Positions 1 to 9,154 of a stretch of DNA of 64,000 nt are shown here, one piece after another. Within the stretch, counting starts at the first letter, position 1, and the number at the start of each line of letters is the position of its first letter. The notes beneath the pieces were generated by a model that was not told the DNA's origin, made no database searches, and was given only the letters and a program-made list of their open reading frames with translations. The position numbers were made by a program, and so were the translations under genes. The stretch comes from Candidatus Heimdallarchaeota archaeon (lineage in GTDB: Archaea > Asgardarchaeota > Heimdallarchaeia > Heimdallarchaeales > Heimdallarchaeaceae), in assembly GCA_018238545.1 (NCBI GenBank), contig JABCTC010000015.1:1-64000 (forward strand), in the 5' to 3' direction.

Positions 1-1170
1 TGCAATTAGGGGGACTAAACTCGCATTTGGAAAATCTTTCCGTATAGCATTCCTCATTGCCGTAACAAAATCTGATTTCACTGGGCTAGCTGTGCCCATT
101 GACACTATGCCTTCTTTTGCTTCAATTCTTTCAATACTTGTTTCTTCCGCGAGTTCCTTTAACGCTTTCTTAACATGAAGAACAATATAGTCATAATCTT
201 GACCAGGTAGTGTCCTAATATCTAATTCTAAAATAGCTTCTGAAGCAATTATGTTGATTTTTTTTCCACCTTGTATAATATTTGGTGATATGGTCATCCT
301 GCTCAAGCTGTGCAAAACCTTTGACATTTCAGGATTTCCTTTATTGAGGTTTTTGAGAATAATTGGAAATAGCTTTCTATTTGTGATAAACGACCTTAGA
401 ATGAAATTCATTCCTAAACCTTTAACTAAATGACTAATGTAAGTAGTATCAATAGGTATTTTGTTATCACAATAATCTGTAAGATAAAGTGTTGCTTTAG
501 ATGCTTTATGTATAGCATTATCACTTGAGTAAGGAGCGCTACCATGTCCAGGAGTTCCTTGAAACTTCAATTTTAATCCTGTTGCGCCTTTTTCACCATT
601 GATTATGACGAATTTGTCTTTACTGATCTGAATACCACCAGCTTCCGTTACAGCATACATCTTACGGTTATTGAAACTCAATTCATTGGATTGATTTTTT
701 ATCATCCAATCAGCTCCCCACATCCCTCCTGTTTCCTCATCTGCAACAATAAATAGAACCAAATCTCCTTTTGGTTTGAATTTTTCTTGTGAGAGCAAAA
801 CAAAAGCTTGAACTTGTGAAACAACAATGAATAGCATATCTAATGTACCTCTACCCCAAATAAAACCGTCCTTCCTTACACCTTCAAATGGATTTTCTTT
901 CCAGTCGTCAGGTTTAGTAACTGGGACAACGTCTACATGACTTGGTCCAAAAATCAATCCAGGAGCTTCTTTATCTGTACCAGGAATTACAGCTACTAAG
1001 TTACCTCTGTTTTTTGTAGATTCAAATACTTTACAGCTAACGCCCTTATTTTTCAGAAATTTTTCAATTGTATTAATTGATCTCATTTCATCCCCTGGAG
1101 GATTAACACACTTGTTCTGAATCAATTCTATAAGAAGTTGATATGTCTCTTCGACGTATTTGTTATCCAT
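1..1170 (-). CDS. M20 family metallopeptidase / deacylase (partial, 3' end outside window)
   Basis: Two-zinc M20 amidohydrolase of the ArgE/DapE/CPG2 group, which cuts amide bonds in small acylated amino acids or dipeptides in the cytoplasm. The 390 visible codons show the first metal motif HVDVVP (H78, D80), the bridging Asp in GRGTLDM (D111), the catalytic pair in ADEETGG (E145/E146), and a later GHGSAP typical of the dimerisation domain. The usual Lys-Gly after the bridging Asp (DMKG) is Leu-Phe here. The start is ATG at 1168-1170; the stop lies beyond base 1, where a conserved Gly-x-Thr-Asp segment would be expected next. It is divergent from the SIR2 gene. The substrate cannot be read from the sequence. 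Family assignment is firm. Confidence 0.9.
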   Translation of the reverse strand, partial: MDNKYVEETYQLLIELIQNKCVNPPGDEMRSINTIEKFLKNKGVSCKVFESTKNRGNLVAVIPGTDKEAPGLIFGPSHVDVVPVTKPDDWKENPFEGVRKDGFIWGRGTLDMLFIVVSQVQAFVLLSQEKFKPKGDLVLFIVADEETGGMWGADWMIKNQSNELSFNNRKMYAVTEAGGIQISKDKFVIINGEKGATGLKLKFQGTPGHGSAPYSSDNAIHKASKATLYLTDYCDNKIPIDTTYISHLVKGLGMNFILRSFITNRKLFPIILKNLNKGNPEMSKVLHSLSRMTISPNIIQGGKKINIIASEAILELDIRTLPGQDYDYIVLHVKKALKELAEETSIERIEAKEGIVSMGTASPVKSDFVTAMRNAIRKDFPNASLVPLIA

Positions 1171-1234
1171 TCTAGTTCAACTCTAATACACTTGGATATC
1201 TATCTGCTTAAATCAATATTGGTATTTAGAACGA

Positions 1235-1245
1235 TTTTTAAAATA
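1235..1245 (+). promoter_or_regulatory. TATA box of the SIR2 gene
   Basis: The A/T element TTTTTAAAATA is centred about 26 bp before the ATG at 1266. This is the archaeal TATA-to-start distance and suggests a leaderless transcript. No Shine-Dalgarno-like sequence precedes the ATG. Confidence 0.45.
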
Positions 1246-1265
1246 CAAGTTAAGCTATAAATTAG

Positions 1266-2024
1266 ATGAGCAATATTCCCCAAATTGAAAGAGAAGTTGA
1301 TAAAATAGCTGAAATGATAAAAGATTCACAATATTTAGTTGTTTTTACAGGGGCGGGAATAAGCACAGAATCGGGCCTTTCAGATTTTAGGGGAAAAGAC
1401 GGGATATGGACACGGAAAGAGAAAGGACTTCCTCCAAAACATGGGAAACACTTTGATGATGTTAAACCAAACAAAGCTCATTATGCAATCAAAGAACTAC
1501 AAGATATGAAGTTAATGAAATATCTAATTTCACAAAACGTGGATAATCTGCATATAGAATCTGGAATTGATTCTTCCCTAATATCTGAACTACATGGGAA
1601 TTATAAATTAATGAAGTGCATGGATTGCGATACAAGATTTACTAGAGTTGAACTTAAATGGGATAGAGATATTCATGGTAGAGGTTTTAGAACTGAACCT
1701 CAACAAGCCAATCATCCTGTGTGTCTTGAATGTGGTGGAAGGATTATTTCAGCTGTAGTAAATTTCAATGATCCTATGCCTGAAAAGGAAATGAAAATGT
1801 CTAAGAAACATGCAGCTAAATGTGATTTAATGCTAGTTATAGGTTCTAGTTTATCTGTTCAACCTGCATCTAATTTTCCACGAAAGGCTAAAAAAAATGG
1901 AGCGAAATTAATAATAATTAACATTGATGCAACTCCACAAGATGATTTAGCTGACATCAGAGTTGCACACAAGGCAGGAAAGATCTTACCTTATATTATA
2001 GAAAAACTAAAGAAAATACTGTAA
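1266..2024 (+). CDS. SIR2 family NAD-dependent protein deacylase (sirtuin)
   Basis: Sirtuins remove acyl groups from lysine using NAD+, releasing nicotinamide and O-acyl-ADP-ribose. At 252 residues this is a complete minimal sirtuin. Visible motifs are GAGIS (29-33), DFRG (40-43), SQNVDNLH (89-96) and ELHG with the catalytic His at 110. Two Cys-x2-Cys pairs (CMDC near 118, CLEC near 160) form the structural zinc site, and GSSLSVQPAS is the C-terminal NAD-binding segment. The TESGLSDFRGKDGIW stretch resembles the SIRT6/7-type group more than bacterial CobB; this is a judgement by eye. The gene is monocistronic and divergent from the M20 peptidase. Confidence 0.93.
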   Translation: MSNIPQIEREVDKIAEMIKDSQYLVVFTGAGISTESGLSDFRGKDGIWTRKEKGLPPKHGKHFDDVKPNKAHYAIKELQDMKLMKYLISQNVDNLHIESGIDSSLISELHGNYKLMKCMDCDTRFTRVELKWDRDIHGRGFRTEPQQANHPVCLECGGRIISAVVNFNDPMPEKEMKMSKKHAAKCDLMLVIGSSLSVQPASNFPRKAKKNGAKLIIINIDATPQDDLADIRVAHKAGKILPYIIEKLKKIL

Positions 2025-2169
2025 AATAGGCTTGGTTTCTTTTATTGCTGTACAAATTCTTTTGTTAAATTCAATATGTTTTTAATCCAATAAAGCAACT
2101 AATTATACCTATGTAGCAAAACCTTTGGGTGTGTATTTTAGACTATAATAACTTTGGTAAGGGTTAAAA

Positions 2170-4347
2170 TTGGGGCAATCATTAGAAGAAAACTATTCTC
2201 AAATAGAAGAAATGATAATTAAAGGAAATTACATTTCAGCATTAGATAACCTTGAAAAAACTGAACAAATCTCTGACATTGTTCCAGGGCAAAAATTAAA
2301 ATTTCAAATTCTTAAAGCTCGTGTTTTACTAGATTTAGGTGAGTATCAAAAGTGTCTAGTATTGTCTATAAATACTTTTCAAGAAAGTGAAAATCTCTGT
2401 GAAAGGGTGATAATGATTGATTCTAAAATCTCAATGATAGCTTCAATGAGGTATTTGGGTAAATTCAAAGAAGCGAACAATATAATCAAGGAAGCTGAGA
2501 CCTTAATTAGCGAAACAGAAGAAGCATATGAAACAGATTTGAAACTACAAGAAGCAAGACTTCTCTTCAATAAAGGTATTTGTGGCAGAGCAACAGGAAA
2601 TCAAGATATTACAGATGAAAGCCTTCCAAAAAGCATAGAAATATTCGAAATATTGCAAAATAAAACAGAATATTGCGATTCTCTTGAAGCCAAAGCTATG
2701 CATATAGATGCAAGTAAGGATTACAAACTAGCTATTGAAACCTTAATGAAAAGTTTGAAAATAAGGGAGGAAATTGGTAATAAACAAAGATTAGCAAATA
2801 CTTACAATAGGCTTGGAGTACATACTGCGAATTTAGGGTTAAATAATGAAGCTCTAGATTACTATATTAAGGGACTGGAAATAGCTAAGGAATTGAAGAT
2901 TAAAGATTTGATAGCTATATTTACTATGAATATTGGAAATATAAGTGCTAAGAAGGGACAACTAGCTGAAGCTCTTAGTTCTTATCTTGAAGCACAACAA
3001 CATAGTAGGTCAATAGGAAACAAACATATGTCTGCTGCTATTATGATTAATGTTGCTGATATTTATCTAAGAAGAGGAGAAATAGAAAAAGCATTGGAAT
3101 ATAATAAGCTAGCATTAAAGGGCTTTGAAGAACTAAATTTTAGACAAGGAATTGCAGCAATATTGAGAAATATTGGAAAAGTGTATTATACAAAAGGAAA
3201 TCTGGAATTAGCCTCAACATTTTTCAATGAAAGTTTGTCAATCAGACAAGAGCTTAATGAAATATTCAGTGTTGCAGAGATTCTGTATAATTTAGTTACG
3301 ATCTATTTGGATGAAGGTCTTCTTGAGCAAGCAAAAGATTATCACAGCCAGCTAGAAAAAATAAAAGAACAAAATTCACTCCCAATCATCAATCATTTGT
3401 ACAGTATTTCAGAAGCCAAATTGCTAAAATCAACTCCTCGACTCAAAAACCGTGTTATGGCAGAAGAGCTTCTTCTATCAATTATTGAAGATGATATTCT
3501 TAGTCATACAATTACAATTGATGCATATCTGCTGCTATGTGAATTATTACTTGATGAACTGAAATTACTAGGTGACAAAACTGTTCTTAATGAATTAACA
3601 GAATACATAGAAAATCTATTTGATATTGCAAAGGTTCAACAATCGCACTCTCTACTGGCAAAAACCTATTTGTTAAAATCTCAATTAGCTCTTATTAACT
3701 TTGAAGTAGACAAAGCTAAAAATCTCCTGAGCCAAGCTCAGTTTATAGCTGAAGAAAAGGAATTGCACGGGCTAGCTTACAACATTTCACAAGAATATGA
3801 CAACCTTATCAATCACAAAGATGATTGGATATTATTAGCTCAGAGAAATGCTCCATTAGGTGAGAGACTGGCTTTAATCACAATGAATGATGCTCTTCAG
3901 ACAATGATAGGTAACAAGGGTATTGCTCTACCAGAGATAATAAAAGAAGAACCAGTATATCTTATAATTCAGAATAATTCTGGAAAAACTATTTTCACAG
4001 AAGAATTCCAATCTCTATCTAAACTTGATGGAGCTTTAATTGGTGGATTCATCGCAGCATTAAATTCTTTTGTCCAGGAACTGTTTCATACTCCAGGACA
4101 TATTGAGCGAATAAAACATCAAGACTATACCATGGTTTTGAAGATACATGAAGGTGTATTAGTTACATATATTTACAAAGGACAATCATACTCTTCCATA
4201 AAAAAATTAAGCAATTTTGTAGATTCGCTTGCTACAACTCCTAATGTATGGAAGGCACTACAACAAAGCTTTGCATCTCCTGAAGTGTTGAGTGTGGAAG
4301 AACTATCTTCCATAAAGAAAATATCTGAAAGCTGTTTTGTACTTTAA
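2170..4347 (+). CDS. TPR-repeat protein with a possible longin-like C-terminal domain
   Basis: A 725-residue soluble protein. Residues about 20-560 are helical pairs with the tetratricopeptide pattern (for example EALDYYIKGLEIAKEL and EIEKALEYNKLALKGFEEL), a scaffold for protein partners. Residues about 590-725 are different: a beta-rich segment (PVYLIIQNNSGKTIF) is followed by a helix (GALIGGFIAALNSFVQEL) and more strands (MVLKIHEGVLVTYIYKG). That order resembles longin/roadblock-type small-GTPase regulatory domains, which are abundant in Asgard archaea. The assignment is by eye and tentative. The listed start is TTG; the next in-frame ATG is at 2212. A TATA-like stretch lies near 2143. It is separated from its neighbours and convergent with the acyltransferase at 4356. 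Confidence 0.7.
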   Translation: MGQSLEENYSQIEEMIIKGNYISALDNLEKTEQISDIVPGQKLKFQILKARVLLDLGEYQKCLVLSINTFQESENLCERVIMIDSKISMIASMRYLGKFKEANNIIKEAETLISETEEAYETDLKLQEARLLFNKGICGRATGNQDITDESLPKSIEIFEILQNKTEYCDSLEAKAMHIDASKDYKLAIETLMKSLKIREEIGNKQRLANTYNRLGVHTANLGLNNEALDYYIKGLEIAKELKIKDLIAIFTMNIGNISAKKGQLAEALSSYLEAQQHSRSIGNKHMSAAIMINVADIYLRRGEIEKALEYNKLALKGFEELNFRQGIAAILRNIGKVYYTKGNLELASTFFNESLSIRQELNEIFSVAEILYNLVTIYLDEGLLEQAKDYHSQLEKIKEQNSLPIINHLYSISEAKLLKSTPRLKNRVMAEELLLSIIEDDILSHTITIDAYLLLCELLLDELKLLGDKTVLNELTEYIENLFDIAKVQQSHSLLAKTYLLKSQLALINFEVDKAKNLLSQAQFIAEEKELHGLAYNISQEYDNLINHKDDWILLAQRNAPLGERLALITMNDALQTMIGNKGIALPEIIKEEPVYLIIQNNSGKTIFTEEFQSLSKLDGALIGGFIAALNSFVQELFHTPGHIERIKHQDYTMVLKIHEGVLVTYIYKGQSYSSIKKLSNFVDSLATTPNVWKALQQSFASPEVLSVEELSSIKKISESCFVL

Positions 4348-4355
4348 GCTGTTTT

Positions 4356-5444
4356 CTATCTCCAATCAAAGTAGAAGGATTCAATTTTTTCTGGAAAATC
4401 TATATCTTCTAGTAACATCATATCTAGATGAAGCGTTTTTGGGTGAAAGATGAATTTTGCCTTCTTAAGAGGTTTAGGGTCAAAATATGGTATATATGGT
4501 GTCTGAAGTGCTATCCAACCTCTTCTCTTTGCAGAAAAACTAGCAAAATGTGCAAGTTCTTTTGCTTCTCTTGTAGTTAAACCATGTATGTGAACTATGT
4601 CCAACCATCCGCATGGGAAATGATATCCAAAACCTGCAAGATTAAACTCCCAAGCGAGGATAAAACCTTTTGCAACATCCTTTTGATTAGTATGAACTGC
4701 GCAAAGAACTACTGGTTGATCAAGTACCCACTCTAAATCCTCTTTCTTCGGTACAATAGACAGCTGATTTCTTTGAACATGCTCCATTAATAGTTCAAAT
4801 AATCTATCAGAATCTGATTTCTTGAAATTTCTAACATTATTACTTTTAACCTTGGAGACTCCTTGAATGAATTTGAATGCTTGTGCTTCATACCATTTAA
4901 CTTTGACAACTTTAGCTAATTTTTTTGCATCAAGAACCCTTATGACGAAATTCTTCATAGAAGTTACACGTTTGATAATAAGATTTCCTTTTTTTACTAC
5001 TATTCTAGATATATCATTACCATACTGTTCAGGTTCAAAAATGGAAAAACCACCAACATAACCTGCATCTTTGCATATATCATATATTTTTTCACCTAGA
5101 GCTGTTGCTATGCCTTTTCTTTGATGATCAGAATGAACACAAAGCCAAGATGGAATGACAAATTTGTAATTTTTGTCAACAATTTTCAACTCTCGGGGAA
5201 TTGCTCCTAAAAAGCCCACAACTTCATTAGTTTCTTTATGTATTGCTTTCACAAATAAATTTCTATCTCCAGAGGGTGCGCCATACATCATCCGAAATGT
5301 ATCTTCATTAAAGACTATAGAAGCTCCTTCCTCTTGGGCGGCTCCATCTTCAAGAAAAGACGAAGTTATTAATTTATTAAACTCATCGAAATCTTTGTCC
5401 TCCAAAGTGAACTGTTCTATAATATATTCTGATTTGTTTTTCAT
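4356..5444 (-). CDS. Tandem GNAT acyltransferase resembling N-myristoyltransferase
   Basis: A 362-residue protein with two GNAT-like halves. From memory of eukaryotic glycylpeptide N-tetradecanoyltransferase (NMT), it lines up collinearly. VGFLGAIP (76-83) matches VGFISAIP. WLCVH (100-104) followed by R109/K110 matches the FLCVH acyl-CoA segment. A paired second half begins with FKKSDSDRLFELL and QLSIVPKKEDLEWVL, where NMT has a Lys-Asp...LL stretch and HLTPVMSQEEVEHWF. The protein ends in DWR rather than the longer NMT tail whose terminal carboxylate is catalytic. NMT moves a C14 acyl chain from CoA to an N-terminal glycine; archaeal lipids make that substrate unlikely, so the acyl group is unknown. 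A generic tandem GNAT is the alternative. Confidence 0.6.
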   Translation of the reverse strand: MKNKSEYIIEQFTLEDKDFDEFNKLITSSFLEDGAAQEEGASIVFNEDTFRMMYGAPSGDRNLFVKAIHKETNEVVGFLGAIPRELKIVDKNYKFVIPSWLCVHSDHQRKGIATALGEKIYDICKDAGYVGGFSIFEPEQYGNDISRIVVKKGNLIIKRVTSMKNFVIRVLDAKKLAKVVKVKWYEAQAFKFIQGVSKVKSNNVRNFKKSDSDRLFELLMEHVQRNQLSIVPKKEDLEWVLDQPVVLCAVHTNQKDVAKGFILAWEFNLAGFGYHFPCGWLDIVHIHGLTTREAKELAHFASFSAKRRGWIALQTPYIPYFDPKPLKKAKFIFHPKTLHLDMMLLEDIDFPEKIESFYFDWR

Positions 5445-5571
5445 AATGACACCTGATAATATTAGAATCTAATGTGTTTGAACAGAACATGAATTATACT
5501 TCTCCTTTATAAGTTTTACAACTCTACTGGTATCAATGACGCTTATTTTCGTCTCTCAAGACTAATTATTT

Positions 5572-6420
5572 TTACTTCATGATAAATTCACGAATTAGAT
5601 CGACAATCGGCTTCGAATGAGTGTTTTTATTGGTCTTTAAATCAACCAGTTCTGCATTTGGTATTAGCGATGCAATCTCTCTAGTAATTTCCGTTTCATG
5701 CATCTTATCTTTACTCTCATCAACGACTAACACTTTTGTATCAATTTCAGGATAAATATTCTCATAAGTTACGGTTACAAAGTTTCTGAGACCTTTCTTC
5801 CATTTCTTTGGGTCTGCCTCGTTCCCCACACGTATGTATTTTGCAGCTTGTTCTGGGGATTCAGATTTTTTTCGTTTTATCCAGACGAAAGCCAGTTTTC
5901 TAATTATTCTAACAAAAAAAGCTGGAAGTATTAGAATCATCCAACGCATATATGCAGGAATTGGTATTTTCAATATTGGTCCTACAAAAACAGTCAATAT
6001 TGGCTGTAGATTATTATATGCAATGGTGTGCGCTATGATTGGTACGCTGGAAGATGATGCAAAAGCGATAAGTTTGTCTTCTTCTAATTCGAGTTGTCTA
6101 ATTGTTTCTTTTATGTCTTCTGAATATGCTTCCATGTCCATTTTGGCTTTCTTAATTAATTTACTTGATCCCTTTTCTCTAGATTCAAAATAAACTATGT
6201 CAAAATCTTTCATTGCATCAACCAATAATTCATCCCACCCTAAAATTATGGAACCAAAAGCAGGATTAACGAATAATGTAAAACCATTACTACTATCTTC
6301 TTTAGCATGGGTTCTCAAAATTTTAAGCTGTGATTCATCTGACATCTCAAGATAACTTTCTTCTGCATATCTCTCATATTCAGCTTGAGATAAAGTGTCA
6401 TATTTGTTTTTTTCAGACAT
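5572..6420 (-). CDS. Alpha/beta-hydrolase-like protein
   Basis: About 282 residues. The N-terminal part has the beta-strand/oxyanion pattern of an alpha/beta hydrolase (FTLFVNPAFGSIILGWDELL), a strand leading to a serine-rich elbow (AFASSSSVPI), a mid-protein hydrophobic segment that may be a lid or membrane-touching helix, a strand ending in Asp (KVLVVDESKD) and a late His (NTHSKP). This gives a plausible Ser-Asp-His triad, but the nucleophile elbow is SSSS instead of G-x-S-x-G. The reading frame continues upstream to a TTG at 6430-6432; the ATG at 6418-6420 is preferred. No substrate can be inferred. It stands alone between two intergenic promoters. Confidence 0.6.
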   Translation of the reverse strand: MSEKNKYDTLSQAEYERYAEESYLEMSDESQLKILRTHAKEDSSNGFTLFVNPAFGSIILGWDELLVDAMKDFDIVYFESREKGSSKLIKKAKMDMEAYSEDIKETIRQLELEEDKLIAFASSSSVPIIAHTIAYNNLQPILTVFVGPILKIPIPAYMRWMILILPAFFVRIIRKLAFVWIKRKKSESPEQAAKYIRVGNEADPKKWKKGLRNFVTVTYENIYPEIDTKVLVVDESKDKMHETEITREIASLIPNAELVDLKTNKNTHSKPIVDLIREFIMK

Positions 6421-6487
6421 TATATCAAGCAAAGCATATCTAATGTATTATTAAATTTTGCTTGAATTAGGATTGAATTAAGAATGG

Positions 6488-6497
6488 TTTATAAATA
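6488..6497 (+). promoter_or_regulatory. TATA box upstream of the nucleotidyltransferase gene
   Basis: TTTATAAATA is a near-consensus archaeal TATA box, 47 bp before the ATG at 6544. It implies a leader of roughly 20 nt containing AAAGTGATG, a weak ribosome-binding candidate. Confidence 0.5.
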
Positions 6498-6543
6498 GTG
6501 ACTAAAATATCGTGCACACATCAAATTTCAAAGTGATGAACCT

Positions 6544-7350
6544 ATGATTTTCGATTTAATACTTCTAGCGGGTTTCAGTGAAAACGATGCTTTACTGTGT
6601 GAGAAGGAAGGAGTTACAAAAAAACCATTTTTAAAATTAGGGGATAAAACATTCATTGAGCATCTTGTTGTAAATCTCCAACCACTGAAAGGCTTAAGAG
6701 ATATTTATCTCAGTGGAATGGCAGAGAAAGAATGGAAAACTGATCTCCCAGTAATTTTTGTTGAAGATGAAGGAGATATAATTTCCAAGCTTAGAAGGCA
6801 TCGCGTAACTTATTACTCTGATAAAGAAGAACCTGATTATGTTATAGTAGTATCAGGTGATACTCCTTTGGTTACAGCAGAATCCGTTGAAAGATTTATT
6901 GAAAGATGTAAAGCAACAACAGGTGGGAAATTAACTGGGCTTTACTATATGAGTTTGATAGATCAAAAAGATATGGTCGTAAAGTTTCCAGAATCAAATA
7001 GATCTTATGCGAAATTTAGAGATGTTACATTTGCAAGTGGTGATACTCTGTTAGCAAAACCTTCAATCATAGATTCTCACGGGGAAGTTCTAGATAGAAT
7101 GGTAAATAACAGAAAATCAGTTTTTAAATCCTTAGCAGTTGTAAGTCCAATATTCGCAATTAAAACGGTTCTAGGATTAGCTTCTCTCAATGACTTGAAT
7201 AATGCAATAAACAAGAAAATATTCAAAACTCCAAATGCTTGTCTAGGAGTAATTGTTGAAGACGCAGAGCTAGGTATGGATGTAGATAAACCATTTCAGC
7301 TTGATGTTGTTAGAGATTACTATCAAAAAAATATAGCTAACAAGAAGTAG
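6544..7350 (+). CDS. MobA-like NTP transferase domain protein
   Basis: A 268-residue single-domain protein with the GT-A nucleotidyltransferase layout. The N-terminal strand and loop FDLILLAGFSE stands where LAGGxGxRM is normal, so the nucleotide-binding loop is degenerate. KPFLKLGDKTFIEHLV is the typical lysine-containing segment. VIVVSGDTPLV carries the metal-binding Asp in the usual G-D-x-P setting, and LGMDVDKPFQLDVVRDYY is a C-terminal pattern common in MobA/CofC-like enzymes. These enzymes join a nucleotide to a sugar phosphate, cofactor precursor or similar acceptor. The acceptor is unknown and there is no cofactor or sugar gene next door to guide it. Confidence 0.75.
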   Translation: MIFDLILLAGFSENDALLCEKEGVTKKPFLKLGDKTFIEHLVVNLQPLKGLRDIYLSGMAEKEWKTDLPVIFVEDEGDIISKLRRHRVTYYSDKEEPDYVIVVSGDTPLVTAESVERFIERCKATTGGKLTGLYYMSLIDQKDMVVKFPESNRSYAKFRDVTFASGDTLLAKPSIIDSHGEVLDRMVNNRKSVFKSLAVVSPIFAIKTVLGLASLNDLNNAINKKIFKTPNACLGVIVEDAELGMDVDKPFQLDVVRDYYQKNIANKK

Positions 7351-7387
7351 GAACAATTTAAATAGATTATAGACCAAATAAATATCT

Positions 7388-9076
7388 GTGTTAATGATGT
7401 TTAATATGCGTTCTATTATAAAATTTAAAGTTGCTATTATAATTGCCATTCTATTCTCAACACCTTCTTTTTCATTTACTGAGGATAGTTTATCGTTGAA
7501 TGTTGATGAATTAAATATTGAAACGATATTAAATTCTATATCTCAACCAATAATCGAAGATAGTTCTTTGGTGAATTTAACCGTTCTCCATATAAATGAC
7601 ATACATGGATGGATAGAACCCCATGATGGTTATGGAGGCGCTGCAACATATATGGGTTATTTCAATCAAGAGGGTTATACTTATGATAATGATACATTCC
7701 TTCTGTTGTCTGGAGGTGACCAAAACACCGGTCCAGCAGTCGCGACTTTGAGTAAAGGGGAAGCAGTTATTGATGTTATGAACACAATGAATTTTTCAGC
7801 CGCGTGCATAGGAAATCACGAATTTGATTTTGGTGTAGAATGGTTAGAAAAGCGAAAAGAAATGGCAAATTTTCCAATTTTATCCTGTAACATCTATGAT
7901 AAAGGAACAATTGATCTAGCTAATTTTACAGTTCCTTATGTAGTTCAGAATCACGGAGGAATAAGCGTAGGGATAATAGGTTTAACTACAACTTCAACTT
8001 ATACTTCAGCGCATCCAAAAATAACCCAGTATTTCGATTTTTCGAATTTTGAAACATCAGTAAGAAAATACTATAATGATGTGATAACAGCAGGAGCTGA
8101 AATTGTAATTGTGCTAGCACATGATTCCCCAAATGTTTTGTCTTCTTTAGCTTCAGCTGTAGATGACCTAAATATATCGTTATTCTTAGGAGGTCATGGT
8201 GGGACTCCAACCATCAGTTATGTAGGCGATTCAATGGTGGCAATGGCAGGTCATTATGCTACTCAATATGCAAAAATAATCTTATCCTATGATACTGTTT
8301 CAGAGAGTATAGTGCATAAAGAAGGAATTCTCGTAAATAATGTAGAAGGAGGAGTAACCCCCGTATCAGAAGTACAACAAGTCGTAGATTATTGGGTTGA
8401 TACAATTAATGCTACAGAAATATTAACATATGCTTCAGAAGATGTTTACGATAGTTCTCCAGAAAGTGAGATCGGCAATCTAATCGCTGATGGGATGATG
8501 CATAATTTCTATTGGGATTTTAACTTTGCAGTTACAAATAGAGGAGGAGGGATAAGGGATTATTTCAGAGAAGGGGATATAACAATTGCAGATGTTGTTT
8601 CGGTTATTCCATTTGAGAATAATATACTTGAAATCACTGTTACTGGAGCAGAACTTAATGATATCATTAGATACAATCACGGATATAATGTTTATAGTGG
8701 AATTATCTACAGCTATAGTAATAATCCTTCATTTCACCTCACATCAATTAAGGTTTATGAGGCAGGAGTATTTGTGGATATTGACATGTCAAAGACTTAC
8801 ACTGGGTTGATGACTGATTATACATGGTGGGTTAATTATCAAGGTGAGTTTTCAGCTTATGACACAGGAGTTCATTATCGTGATGCCGTAATAGTTTATT
8901 TCAGGACTTTAGATGACATTTCACTCCATACTCTAGATAATAGAATTTTCTACTCTGATGACGGACCATTCGCATCAGAATTTTCAATGATGCCTCCCTT
9001 AATTTTCGGGGTTTTTATGCTATCAATAATCTTGATGAGTTATACTAAAAAACATAAAAAACGGAAACAAACATAG
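7388..9076 (+). CDS. Secreted, membrane-anchored 5'-nucleotidase / UshA-family phosphoesterase
   Basis: Members split nucleotide 5'-phosphates or related phosphoesters outside the cell with a two-metal centre. The protein has an N-terminal hydrophobic export segment (about 12-30). The calcineurin-like domain shows VLHINDIHGW (D71, H73), SGGDQ, GNHEFDFG and LGGHGG. The C-terminal 5'-nucleotidase domain includes NRGGGIRDYFREGDIT and IPFENNILEITVTG. It ends with one membrane helix (about 533-553) and a lysine-rich cytoplasmic tail, so the enzyme faces outward. The frame opens with GTG, with in-frame ATGs 6, 9 and 18 bases later. It may supply phosphate and nucleosides; the PiT transporter lies 9 kb away. 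Confidence 0.9.
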   Translation: MLMMFNMRSIIKFKVAIIIAILFSTPSFSFTEDSLSLNVDELNIETILNSISQPIIEDSSLVNLTVLHINDIHGWIEPHDGYGGAATYMGYFNQEGYTYDNDTFLLLSGGDQNTGPAVATLSKGEAVIDVMNTMNFSAACIGNHEFDFGVEWLEKRKEMANFPILSCNIYDKGTIDLANFTVPYVVQNHGGISVGIIGLTTTSTYTSAHPKITQYFDFSNFETSVRKYYNDVITAGAEIVIVLAHDSPNVLSSLASAVDDLNISLFLGGHGGTPTISYVGDSMVAMAGHYATQYAKIILSYDTVSESIVHKEGILVNNVEGGVTPVSEVQQVVDYWVDTINATEILTYASEDVYDSSPESEIGNLIADGMMHNFYWDFNFAVTNRGGGIRDYFREGDITIADVVSVIPFENNILEITVTGAELNDIIRYNHGYNVYSGIIYSYSNNPSFHLTSIKVYEAGVFVDIDMSKTYTGLMTDYTWWVNYQGEFSAYDTGVHYRDAVIVYFRTLDDISLHTLDNRIFYSDDGPFASEFSMMPPLIFGVFMLSIILMSYTKKHKKRKQT

Positions 9077-9154
9077 TTTGAAAAAACTAATTTTCCTCTT
9101 TTTTCTTATTTCTAATGATTCATAAAGGATATTAAGATATGATAACTATTTTCG

